Notes under the pieces: model-generated
Seen by the model: only the letters and a program-made list of their open reading frames with translations
Told to the model about the DNA's origin: nothing
The model's database searches: none
Shown: in pieces, positions 45,657-52,760 of the stretch
How the letters are laid out: each line of letters opens with the position of its first letter
How positions within the stretch are numbered: the stretch's first letter is position 1
Position numbers and translations under genes: made by a program
NCBI RefSeq assembly: GCF_003384725.1
Contig: NZ_QNVV01000017.1
Location: 1-64,000, forward strand
Length of the DNA stretch: 64,000 nt
Reading direction: 5' to 3'
Source of the DNA: Chryseobacterium pennipullorum
GTDB taxonomy: Bacteria; Bacteroidota; Bacteroidia; Flavobacteriales; Weeksellaceae

Positions 45657-46058
45657 TTATTGGCTGATTGTAGAAATTTTTCTTTCAGAAGGTCTGAAAT
45701 ACCAGGAAATAATAACTAAAACCAACAGCAGAACCGCAGGGAAAGTTCTTGCTGCGGGATCACCGACAATAAGATGGGAGATCACTGCCCCTGACATAAC
45801 AAAAAAGAAACCTGCATACGCCCATTCTTTCAACAGCAGACGTTTTGGAATCAATATAACGATGACTCCCAGGATTTTCCATATGCCTATGATGGTCATC
45901 AGATAGGCAGGGTAGCCAAGATGGGTGAAATTGGCCAGTTCGTCTTTATTTTTCATCAGTTGAACAATGGCCGTAGAAATCATTCCGAGGGCCATCCATA
46001 GGGTAAATACCCAATAAATGATCTTTATTCTTTTTGTTGATTGTTGTGGTGTATTCAT
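45657..46058 (-). CDS. DoxX-family membrane protein
   Basis: 133 residues with four predicted helices. DoxX-like motifs include GYPAYLMTIIGIWKILGVIVIL followed by KEWAYAGFFFVMSGAVISH, a common arrangement in small DoxX proteins encoded with ArsR and SRPBCC genes. Gaps to neighbours are 19 and 39 bases, so it is part of the ArsR operon. Function is not established. Confidence 0.85.
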   Translation of the reverse strand: MNTPQQSTKRIKIIYWVFTLWMALGMISTAIVQLMKNKDELANFTHLGYPAYLMTIIGIWKILGVIVILIPKRLLLKEWAYAGFFFVMSGAVISHLIVGDPAARTFPAVLLLVLVIISWYFRPSERKISTISQ

Positions 46059-46077
46059 GATTGTTTTTTTTTAAAGG

Positions 46078-46656
46078 TTAGTCGTTTAATCCTATTCCGT
46101 CCATAATTTGAGGAATGCATTTTTCAATGCGGGCTTCGCGGGTTTTGGATTGTTTGGCAGAGGAAAAGTGGAGGAGATAGGCTCTTTGTCTTCCGGGAGT
46201 TAAAGCTTCAAAAGCGTGTTTCAATGCCGGATCCTGGTCCAGTTGACGCTGAAACTCCTCAGCCATTTCAAACTCTTTAGTTTTTTTCATTTCTACTTTA
46301 GCGCCCGATTCTTCAATTTCAACAGCTTCAAACATATATGTTCTGATATCCTCTTCGAGATCATTGATCTGATCCAGGTCAGTAAAACGGATCTGTCGTG
46401 CGGCCTGCACATTTTCAGATTGTTGGATTAAAATATGTTCCGGATCTTTCATCAAAGCGCCTTTAAAAAAGAGGAGAGCACAATAGTCTTTAAATCCATG
46501 AATCAGGAAAATATTTTTCCCATGGTAGGTATAACAGGGGCACCCCCATTTTAGGTCTTCTACAAGCTCAGTGCTTAGAGCAATGGCTCTTAACTTTTCA
46601 AATTCTTTTTGCCATGATCCGGCTTTATCAAAGAAAAAATCAACTTTTGAATTCAT
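46078..46656 (-). CDS. YdeI-like DUF1801 protein
   Basis: 192 residues from the ATG at 46656; the frame can extend to 46725 but those residues look non-coding. The YdeI/OmpD-associated family is recognised by WQKEFEKLRAIALST, LKWGCPCYTYHGKNI, the iron-frataxin-like fold around CALLFFKGALMKDPE, and the C-terminal TPGRQRAYLLHFSSAKQSKT with ARIEKCIPQI. Function is unknown in detail. It lies in the ArsR operon, 211 bases after the SRPBCC gene and 19 before the DoxX gene. Confidence 0.85.
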   Translation of the reverse strand: MNSKVDFFFDKAGSWQKEFEKLRAIALSTELVEDLKWGCPCYTYHGKNIFLIHGFKDYCALLFFKGALMKDPEHILIQQSENVQAARQIRFTDLDQINDLEEDIRTYMFEAVEIEESGAKVEMKKTKEFEMAEEFQRQLDQDPALKHAFEALTPGRQRAYLLHFSSAKQSKTREARIEKCIPQIMDGIGLND

Positions 46657-46867
46657 GGTGTTTTGGGTTATGGGGTTCGAGGGTTTTAGAGATTGAAGAT
46701 TACAAGATTCGAAGTTGTAGTTCAAGTAATTATTTTGACTTTTATTTTTTTTAACTCTCGAAGATTTAGCGGATTAAGCAAATTTATTTTAAATAGAAAA
46801 CGATCTGCGTCATCGGCTAAATCTGCGAGAAACAAATAAAAGATCATGTTTATGCAGATTTTCACTT

Positions 46868-47344
46868 TCAACTTTCACTTTTCAACTTTTGAACCGTTTC
46901 CTGGAGTCGGTTATGCGCCATATTCATTCCCTGGGCAAATGGCATTTTCAGGTGCTGGTCTCTGAAATCCACAGATTTATAGATGGTTTGAATGGTGATC
47001 TTACTGGTGGCATCCGTTAGTTTTTCAAATTCTAAAAACTCCATTTGAACAGGAAAAGGAGTGTTTTCCATCTGGAAGGTCCTTATAATTTTCTCATTCT
47101 GAACAATATCATGTATGGTTCCATTGGCACTGAATACCACATCCCCCTGGGGATTTGTGGTTTCAAAACGGTAACCACCATGTTGCTTATTTTCAAATTT
47201 GGTCACTTTCGTTCCCATCCATTGTTCGAAAAGTTCTGCTTCGGTATATGCTTTGAAAAGGAGCTCTACAGGAAGGTCAAATTCTCTGGTGATCAATATT
47301 TCCTGCTTGCCGTCTTCAGCGTGAATTTTTGTTTTAAGTTCCAT
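46868..47344 (-). CDS. SRPBCC (AHSA1-like) protein
   Basis: 158 residues forming one START-like helix-grip fold: ITREFDLPVELLFKAYTEAELFEQWMG at the N-terminus and the long final helix QGMNMAHNRLQETVQKL. AHSA1-type SRPBCC proteins are commonly encoded just after an ArsR repressor, as here (41 bases), and probably bind a small hydrophobic ligand. The ligand is unknown. Confidence 0.9.
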   Translation of the reverse strand: MELKTKIHAEDGKQEILITREFDLPVELLFKAYTEAELFEQWMGTKVTKFENKQHGGYRFETTNPQGDVVFSANGTIHDIVQNEKIIRTFQMENTPFPVQMEFLEFEKLTDATSKITIQTIYKSVDFRDQHLKMPFAQGMNMAHNRLQETVQKLKSES

Positions 47345-47384
47345 ATTTTGAGTTTGAGGGTTTTAGGGTTATAGTATTTGATAC

Positions 47385-47723
47385 CTATGATCTTACATCT
47401 TTGTCGGCATTCTGATAGGCTTTCATTACGCTTTCCAGCCTATTGAATTTCTCATCCCACATTTTGCGGAACGGTTCGATAAAATCGGCTATTTCTTTCA
47501 TTTTATTGGGATTTAGGTGATAGATTATCTCGCGGCCGTTTTGCTCAGATCTTAGCAGTTCGCATTCGGTAAGAATCTGGAGATGCTTAGAAACGGTAGG
47601 CCTTGCCGTATCGAAATTGGAAGCAATAGCTCCCGCCGTCATCGACTGTGCCGCCACCAACATCAATATAGATCGTCTTGTAGGATCTGCTATTGCCTGA
47701 AAAACATCTCTTCGTAAATTCAT
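47385..47723 (-). CDS. ArsR-family transcriptional repressor
   Basis: 112 residues. Winged helix typical of ArsR/SmtB proteins: RRDVFQAIADPTRRSILMLV, then TAGAIASNFDTARPTVSKHLQIL (recognition helix), and LLRSEQNGREIIYHLNP (wing). No CxC metal site is present, so it belongs to the group of ArsR proteins that pair with SRPBCC and DoxX genes rather than the arsenic sensors. Two palindromes in its own promoter suggest autoregulation of the whole operon. Confidence 0.92.
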   Translation of the reverse strand: MNLRRDVFQAIADPTRRSILMLVAAQSMTAGAIASNFDTARPTVSKHLQILTECELLRSEQNGREIIYHLNPNKMKEIADFIEPFRKMWDEKFNRLESVMKAYQNADKDVRS

Positions 47724-47725
47724 TA

Positions 47726-47772
47726 TGTAGTTATTTGACTACAAATATATGTGTAGTTATTTAGCTACGCAA
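47726..47772 (-). promoter_or_regulatory. ArsR operon promoter with two operator-like palindromes
   Basis: On the minus strand TTG (47770-47772), a 20-base spacer and TATATTTG (47742-47749) match the Bacteroidota promoter. Two palindromes GTAG-N8-CTAC lie at 47727-47742 and 47753-47768: one in the spacer, one over the expected start of transcription. Each has the same TTATTT centre, so they look like operators for the ArsR protein. Confidence 0.7.
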
Positions 47773-47813
47773 GTGTTTTTGTAATTTTTTAAAATTTTAC
47801 AGAGATAATAGGA

Positions 47814-48200
47814 ATCTGCTTGATCTTGCTCAATCAGCGAGAGATTGTTTATTAAATACAAAGCTTTATGATCACAACTTACTTAGGAAGCCAGGGGAGA
47901 GCAAGTGATCTTGCCTGATGAAGGCTATGGATAAGATTTTCTCGCAGATTATGCGGATTGCGCAGATATAGGAAATTAAAAGATCTGCTTGATTTTGCTC
48001 AATCAGCGAGAGATTGTTTATTAAACACAAAGCTTTATGATTACAACTTACTTAGGAAGCCAGGGGAGAGCAAGTGATCTTGCCTGATGAAGGCTATGGA
48101 TAAGATTTTCTCGCAGATTATACGGATTGCGCAGATATAGGAAATTAAAAGATCTGCTTGATCTGCTCAATCAGCGAGAGATTAAATACAAAGCTTTATG
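47814..48200. repeat. 169-bp tandem repeat, two full units and a partial third
   Basis: Units at 47814-47982 and 47983-48151 are almost identical (each starts ATCTGCTTGAT and contains AAGCCAGGGGAGAGCAAGTG). A shortened third starts at 48152 and fades near 48200. It also contains CTCGCAGATTATxCGGATTG, a motif seen in diverged form at about 46800, 55470 and 56720. No coding content. Confidence 0.93.
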
Positions 48201-48226
48201 ATTATATGCTTAGTCAGTGAGATTAT

Positions 48227-48994
48227 TTATTTTATAAAAACACCGATATATTTTCCACTATAATCTACCACATAAGTCTTAATATTTATTTGGTCACAGA
48301 AATCCTGATAAGCAGAATTGTCACCAATATCATCACTAATAAAGACTGCACCGGGTTTCAATCTTTTATAAATTTCATGATAAGCCCACATTCTTCCGTG
48401 GTAACTTTTGTCGGAATCATAATGGAAAACATCAAAAGAAGGAATTTCTTTAAAAATCTTAGGCAAAGATTCTCTGTCTGCAAAACGGAATAACTTCCAA
48501 TATTTTTTAAGGTCTTCAGGAACTACATATCCTACGTACTGATCACCGTCCTGGGCAAGATAAGGCATGTCTGAGCTATAGAGGGTCCCATTTCTTTTTT
48601 GAAGTGAAAGCAATATTGCCAAAGAAGACCATCCATAAGCTACTCCTGTTTCAATAACGTTTTGTGCTTTGGTAAATTCACATGCATAATAAATAAGCTC
48701 CAGTGCTCCAGGCCCACCCATTGTGATTGGGCATTCTTTTTCTTTTGCATGGGCTGTTTCCAGGATGTCAGCATAGGTCTCCCGGAAATGGTCCGTATCT
48801 ATAGAAAAAAGTCTGGAAACCGCTTCTTTTTGAGACACCGCAATTGATGCGGCCCAGGAATTTGTTTTTGCTTTACCTTTAAAAGGACTTTTTCTGCTTA
48901 CCGTATTTTTAATAATTTTTCTGCCCAGTTCAGGATAGAGAGCGGGTCTTTTGAGATAAGCTACAAATGTTTTCAGAACTGTTGATATTTCCAT
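48227..48994 (-). CDS. Class I SAM-dependent methyltransferase
   Basis: 255 residues. The nucleotide-binding core is NVIETGVAYGWSSLAILLSL (motif I), then LYSSDMP at strand 2, FDVFHYDSDKSYHGR in place of motif II with an Asp-His-type metal/substrate site, and GAVFISDDIGDN near the end. This pattern fits the Methyltransf_24/TylF-like or cephalosporin-hydroxylase-like group. Substrate is unknown. No operon partner; both flanks are long non-coding stretches. Confidence 0.82.
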   Translation of the reverse strand: MEISTVLKTFVAYLKRPALYPELGRKIIKNTVSRKSPFKGKAKTNSWAASIAVSQKEAVSRLFSIDTDHFRETYADILETAHAKEKECPITMGGPGALELIYYACEFTKAQNVIETGVAYGWSSLAILLSLQKRNGTLYSSDMPYLAQDGDQYVGYVVPEDLKKYWKLFRFADRESLPKIFKEIPSFDVFHYDSDKSYHGRMWAYHEIYKRLKPGAVFISDDIGDNSAYQDFCDQINIKTYVVDYSGKYIGVFIK

Positions 48995-49421
48995 TGATTG
49001 TATTAACGTTACAAGGCAAATCTATTTCTTTGAAGTCCACATTACATTAAGGGAATATTAATTTTGAAAATACTGTGTGAAATCTTTAATATTAGGATTT
49101 AATAGTTAATTAATAACCTATATTTTTTGATTTTATTGTAAAATTTCAAGTGATGGAACATTTATTTTTTAGATGTATTGGCCAAAATAGAATAATATCT
49201 TCCTCACAAGCTTCCTGAAGTAGGAATTTCCTGCATATTTGCCCATTTATTCTAAGTTATTATCAATAAAATGAAAGCGATAAAACACCCTGAAAAACCG
49301 TACTATTATTATTTCAGTAACTATGCTATCTGACTCAAAATAGAGGAGATTTATGGGCTAAAATACGTCTCGGTATATGTATCCGTTGAACCCATAATTA
49401 TAGAAAAAATATTCTCCAAAT
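48995..49421. other. Intergenic region without recognised content
   Basis: 427 AT-rich bases between two minus-strand genes. I see no gene, repeat or clear terminator here. Confidence 0.5.
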
Positions 49422-49817
49422 CTACATGAAAAATACATTAAACTTGTGTCCATCGGGATCTGCGAACACAAAACCATAATAATTTTCTCCAAAACTTTCA
49501 GGTTCTGAAACAATCGTACCGCCGGCATTTTTTACCTCTTCAGACCATTCGTTTACCTGTTCTTTATTTTCTGCAGAAAGGGTAAAGATTATTTCGTTAG
49601 AACTTTGAGAATCTCCGAATGGTATGCTTTTCATATTCCTTTCAATGATATTTTTAAGAAAGAAATGTATGACAAAATCTTTTTCGCCTACAAAAAAACT
49701 TACCAGTTCGTTGGAGCTGTGCGGATTGTTGGGCTTAAATCCCAGCTCTGTATAAAATTTCTGTGTACGTTCAAGGTCGGCTACCGCTAAGTTGGCCCAA
49801 ATCATTTTTGGTTTCAT
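49422..49817 (-). CDS. VOC-family (glyoxalase-like) protein
   Basis: 131 residues, a single vicinal oxygen chelate domain made of two beta-alpha-beta-beta-beta modules: WANLAVADLERTQKFYTELGF and, in the second half, FGENYYGFVFADPDGHKFNVFFM. The metal-ligand positions are only partly conserved, so catalysis is uncertain; many such proteins bind drugs or small metabolites. Stand-alone gene. Confidence 0.87.
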   Translation of the reverse strand: MKPKMIWANLAVADLERTQKFYTELGFKPNNPHSSNELVSFFVGEKDFVIHFFLKNIIERNMKSIPFGDSQSSNEIIFTLSAENKEQVNEWSEEVKNAGGTIVSEPESFGENYYGFVFADPDGHKFNVFFM

Positions 49818-50360
49818 ATTATTTTATTTTTTGGTTAAGATAAAGGTAGCCGGTTTTGTCATCATAAAAACTGTCATGTGGCAAGATTTTGCAGACAACA
49901 GATCATCGAGAAGTTTTCATAAAAAATTGGTGCGTTATTTTTTTGACGATGAATTGCTGTACGGACAATATTTTTTCACAAATTGTTTTTCCAACTGTTT
50001 AAGAAAGATACAGATGTTTACGAAGAACTACACGGACTCATCGAGGAAAATAAAGTATAGAAGGTTCTGAATAGATTTATGATTAAAGAAGAGTTCTTAG
50101 AAACCGTTAAAGAATATTTGCATGCAAAAGGTAAAGAATATGGGATTCTCAACGATTAGAACCCTTCTTGAAATGCTACAATACAAATCCTATAATTTAT
50201 ATTATGTTAAATAGTGTATTATTTTGATAAAAGGCTGATTTTAAAAACACATCAAATTCAATCAACATATAGCGTCCGTCCTTATTTGTCGCTGGGTAAT
50301 TCTTCTGTTCGTCCTATTAAAATTTATTTTAAATAAATCCCTTAACTGTTCGTTGTATCA
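49818..50360. other. Intergenic region with possible decayed gene
   Basis: About 540 bases without an intact gene. Plus-strand fragments near 49876-50159 (see separate entry) may be a remnant. The rest is AT-rich and featureless. Confidence 0.45.
49876..50159 (+). pseudogene. Possible decayed small gene
   Basis: Broken plus-strand reading frames with protein-like composition: KKLVRYFFDDELLYGQYFF in one frame, FKKDTDVYEELHGLIEEN in another with a stop, then MIKEEFLETVKEYLHAKGK with a stop. Joining them needs frameshifts. I do not recognise the parent family. It could be chance. Confidence 0.3.
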
Positions 50361-50390
50361 AAACAAAAAAATCCCGCACTAAACGGGATT
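50361..50390 (-). terminator. Terminator of the DUF2911 gene
   Basis: Seven-pair stem AATCCCG/CGGGATT; on the minus strand followed by seven T. It lies 20 bases past the stop codon. Confidence 0.88.
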
Positions 50391-50410
50391 CTAATTTCTG
50401 ATATTTAGAT

Positions 50411-50929
50411 TTACTTTATCTCTACAGGAACTGAGATTTTATCCCAATCCATTGTGAATCCATTACTGTTTATTTTGTACACTAAATTTTCCTGTGTGGC
50501 TGGTAAAGCTTTTGTTTTAACGTCAACACGTAGAGCATCTTTAGATTCTTCATATTTATAAGCACCCCATTGTTTTGGTTCTTTGTTAAAAATCGCAGTC
50601 CAGGTTCCGCTTGCTTTAGGGATTAAGAAAAAGCTGTATTTACCTGCGGGCAATGGTTTCCCCTGAACAGTAATATTTTTATCCGTTTCAAAAGTAGTTG
50701 CTTCATTGGCACCTGCCCGCCAAACTTTATCATAAGCTTCTAAACCACCCCAGATGGTACGTCCTTTAACAGATGGGCTGCTATAGGCAATTGTAATGGT
50801 TGCATCTTTAATTTTTCCTGTAGCAGTAGCCGGAGGACTCGCAGGTTTTTTAGCCTCTTGTGCAAAGGCATTCACTGAAATCATCATTGCAGCCATAACT
50901 ACAGTAACAGATTTAATCATTGTTTTCAT
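50411..50929 (-). CDS. DUF2911 secreted protein
   Basis: 172 residues with a signal peptide (SVTVVMAAMMISVNAFAQ). The DUF2911 pattern is clear: ATITIAYSSPSVKGRTIWGGL, VWRAGANEATTFET, and PAGKYSFFLIPKASGTWTAIFNKE with QWGAYKY. It is a beta-sandwich-like periplasmic or surface protein of unknown function in Bacteroidota. It begins 38 bases after the symporter gene on the same strand and may belong to the PIG-L/symporter operon. Confidence 0.9.
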   Translation of the reverse strand: MKTMIKSVTVVMAAMMISVNAFAQEAKKPASPPATATGKIKDATITIAYSSPSVKGRTIWGGLEAYDKVWRAGANEATTFETDKNITVQGKPLPAGKYSFFLIPKASGTWTAIFNKEPKQWGAYKYEESKDALRVDVKTKALPATQENLVYKINSNGFTMDWDKISVPVEIK

Positions 50930-50967
50930 AATATTTTTGTTTATTTGATTGTTTTTTGTTTATTCGT

Positions 50968-52659
50968 TTACGAATTTACTGCTTTTGGCTTATAAAACAA
51001 TAAGCCGATCGCAGAAAATAGAATGACCGCAGCAGCCCCGATCACGTTAAGCCATAGAAAAGAAATGATATCGAGCTGATAAACGGCAATAACCGTAATT
51101 TCTGATAAAATAGCAGCAATAAATACATTCTTGCCATCGATCTTTTTATAGTAAAATGCAACAAGAAAAATCCCCAATATTGGACCGTAGAAAAGAGAAC
51201 CCAATACATTAACCGCTTCAATTAGGGAACCCATTTGAGTGGCAAACATGGCTACACCGATTGAGAAAATACCCCAGGCTAAAGTATGCAGCCGGCTGTA
51301 CTTCAATTCGGTTTTCTCATCAGGAGTTTCTTTACTGAATATCAAGTGAACATCTTTTAATGAGCAGGCGGCAAGGGAATTCAGCGCTGCAGAAATTGAA
51401 CCCCAGCTGGCCAGAAAAATGACGGCAAATAGTAATCCGATCATCCCCACAGGCAACGTATTTTTCACGAAATACAGGAAAATGTAATTGGTATCTGTTT
51501 TCTCGGCATTATAGTTTGACTGATTGATTGCCTCCTCTACCCTTCCATGAAGTGCTTTAACTTCGGTTTGTGTATTTTTAAAATCCTGAATTGTTTTATC
51601 AAGTTTGGGAGAATGAGTATTTTTTAATTTTAAAATTTCTTTTGATTCTGCGTTAAATTTGAGCTGTAAATCCTGATGCTCTTTTTCAAAAACCGCGGCC
51701 TGTGCAGGTTGCGCTTCCTTTAAAGATTGATAAGATCGTTCGTTAAAGTAAATCGGAGCCGGTTTTAGGGAAAAGAAAGCGAAAAGCAAAGCACCGATCA
51801 GGAGAATAGCAAACTGCATCGGAATTTTAACCAATCCGTTCAGCAGCAACCCCATTTTTGCATTGGTATTGTCTTTCGCTGTAATATACCTCCCGACCTG
51901 ACTCTGGTCTGTACCGAAATAAGAAAGGGCCAGAAAAAAACCGCCAATCAGCCCGCTCCAGATATTGTATTTATCTTTCCAGTCGAATTCTGTGGTGATG
52001 ACATTAAGTTTTCCGGATTTACCTGCCAGATAAAGAGCATCGTTAAAACCAATTCCATTTGGCATATTCTGAATAAGCAGATACCCTGCAAAAGCCATTG
52101 TTCCCAGAATAATGAGAAACTGTAGTTTTTGGGTGTGAGCGATTGCTTTTGCACCGCCAACATAAGTATAAATCAACAGAATGCCCCCTGTCAAAACATT
52201 AGTTAGATAAATATTCCAGTTTAAAACGCTTGATAAGATGATACTCGGAGCGTAAATGCTGATTCCTGTCGATAAGCCCCTGGAAAAAAGAAAAAGCAGT
52301 GAAGTGAGCACCCTTGTTTTTTTATCAAAACGGTTTTCTAAATATTCATAGGCGGTATACACATTTAAGCGCTGAAAAATCGGGATGAAAGTGATACAGA
52401 TCACAATCATCGCCAAAGGCAAACCAAAGTAATACTGAACGAAACGCATTCCGTCTGTATAAGCCTGACCCGGTGCTGAAAGAAATGTAATGGCACTTGC
52501 CTGCGTAGCCATAATCCCGATAAGTACGATATACCAGGGCATTTTGTTATCTGCTTTCAGGTAGGATGCGTTGCTTTTTTGACCACGACCGATGAATACG
52601 CCGTAAACAACCACTGCAACAAGGGTAACAATTAAAACGGTCCAATCTATAGTACTCAT
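50968..52659 (-). CDS. Sodium:solute symporter (SSS family)
   Basis: 563 residues with about 13 to 14 membrane helices. SSS features include GIMATQASAITFLSAPGQAY in TM2 and LFSRGLSTGISIYAPSIILS, with the Na-site region in GSISAALNSLAACSLKD near TM8. A hydrophilic insert of about 80 residues between mid helices (LKEAQPAQAAVFEKEHQDLQ) is unusual. Sodium-coupled uptake of a sugar, sialic acid or similar is likely. Its ATG overlaps by four bases the stop of the 34-residue membrane peptide, so it is translationally coupled to that gene and, through it, to the PIG-L deacetylase gene. Confidence 0.92.
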   Translation of the reverse strand: MSTIDWTVLIVTLVAVVVYGVFIGRGQKSNASYLKADNKMPWYIVLIGIMATQASAITFLSAPGQAYTDGMRFVQYYFGLPLAMIVICITFIPIFQRLNVYTAYEYLENRFDKKTRVLTSLLFLFSRGLSTGISIYAPSIILSSVLNWNIYLTNVLTGGILLIYTYVGGAKAIAHTQKLQFLIILGTMAFAGYLLIQNMPNGIGFNDALYLAGKSGKLNVITTEFDWKDKYNIWSGLIGGFFLALSYFGTDQSQVGRYITAKDNTNAKMGLLLNGLVKIPMQFAILLIGALLFAFFSLKPAPIYFNERSYQSLKEAQPAQAAVFEKEHQDLQLKFNAESKEILKLKNTHSPKLDKTIQDFKNTQTEVKALHGRVEEAINQSNYNAEKTDTNYIFLYFVKNTLPVGMIGLLFAVIFLASWGSISAALNSLAACSLKDVHLIFSKETPDEKTELKYSRLHTLAWGIFSIGVAMFATQMGSLIEAVNVLGSLFYGPILGIFLVAFYYKKIDGKNVFIAAILSEITVIAVYQLDIISFLWLNVIGAAAVILFSAIGLLFYKPKAVNS

Positions 52660-52760
52660 GCCCAGAATTTAGTAAACCAATAATAAAATACGATCTGACC
52701 TACTAATGCAATGGCTAATAGCAGGTACCAGATATTCCAGTTTTTAAGTTTCTTACTCAT
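52656..52760 (-). CDS. 34-residue single-helix membrane peptide, symporter-linked
   Basis: A short gene of 35 codons including stop. It starts MSKKLKNWNIWYLLLAIALV and ends FTKFWA: basic N-terminus, one hydrophobic helix of about 20 residues and aromatic ends, the shape of a one-pass inner-membrane peptide. Its ATG overlaps the last eight bases of the PIG-L gene (GATGAGTAA), and its stop shares ATGA with the symporter start. Such tight double overlap argues strongly that it is translated. Most likely it is a small subunit of the sodium symporter. Confidence 0.75.
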   Translation of the reverse strand: MSKKLKNWNIWYLLLAIALVGQIVFYYWFTKFWA

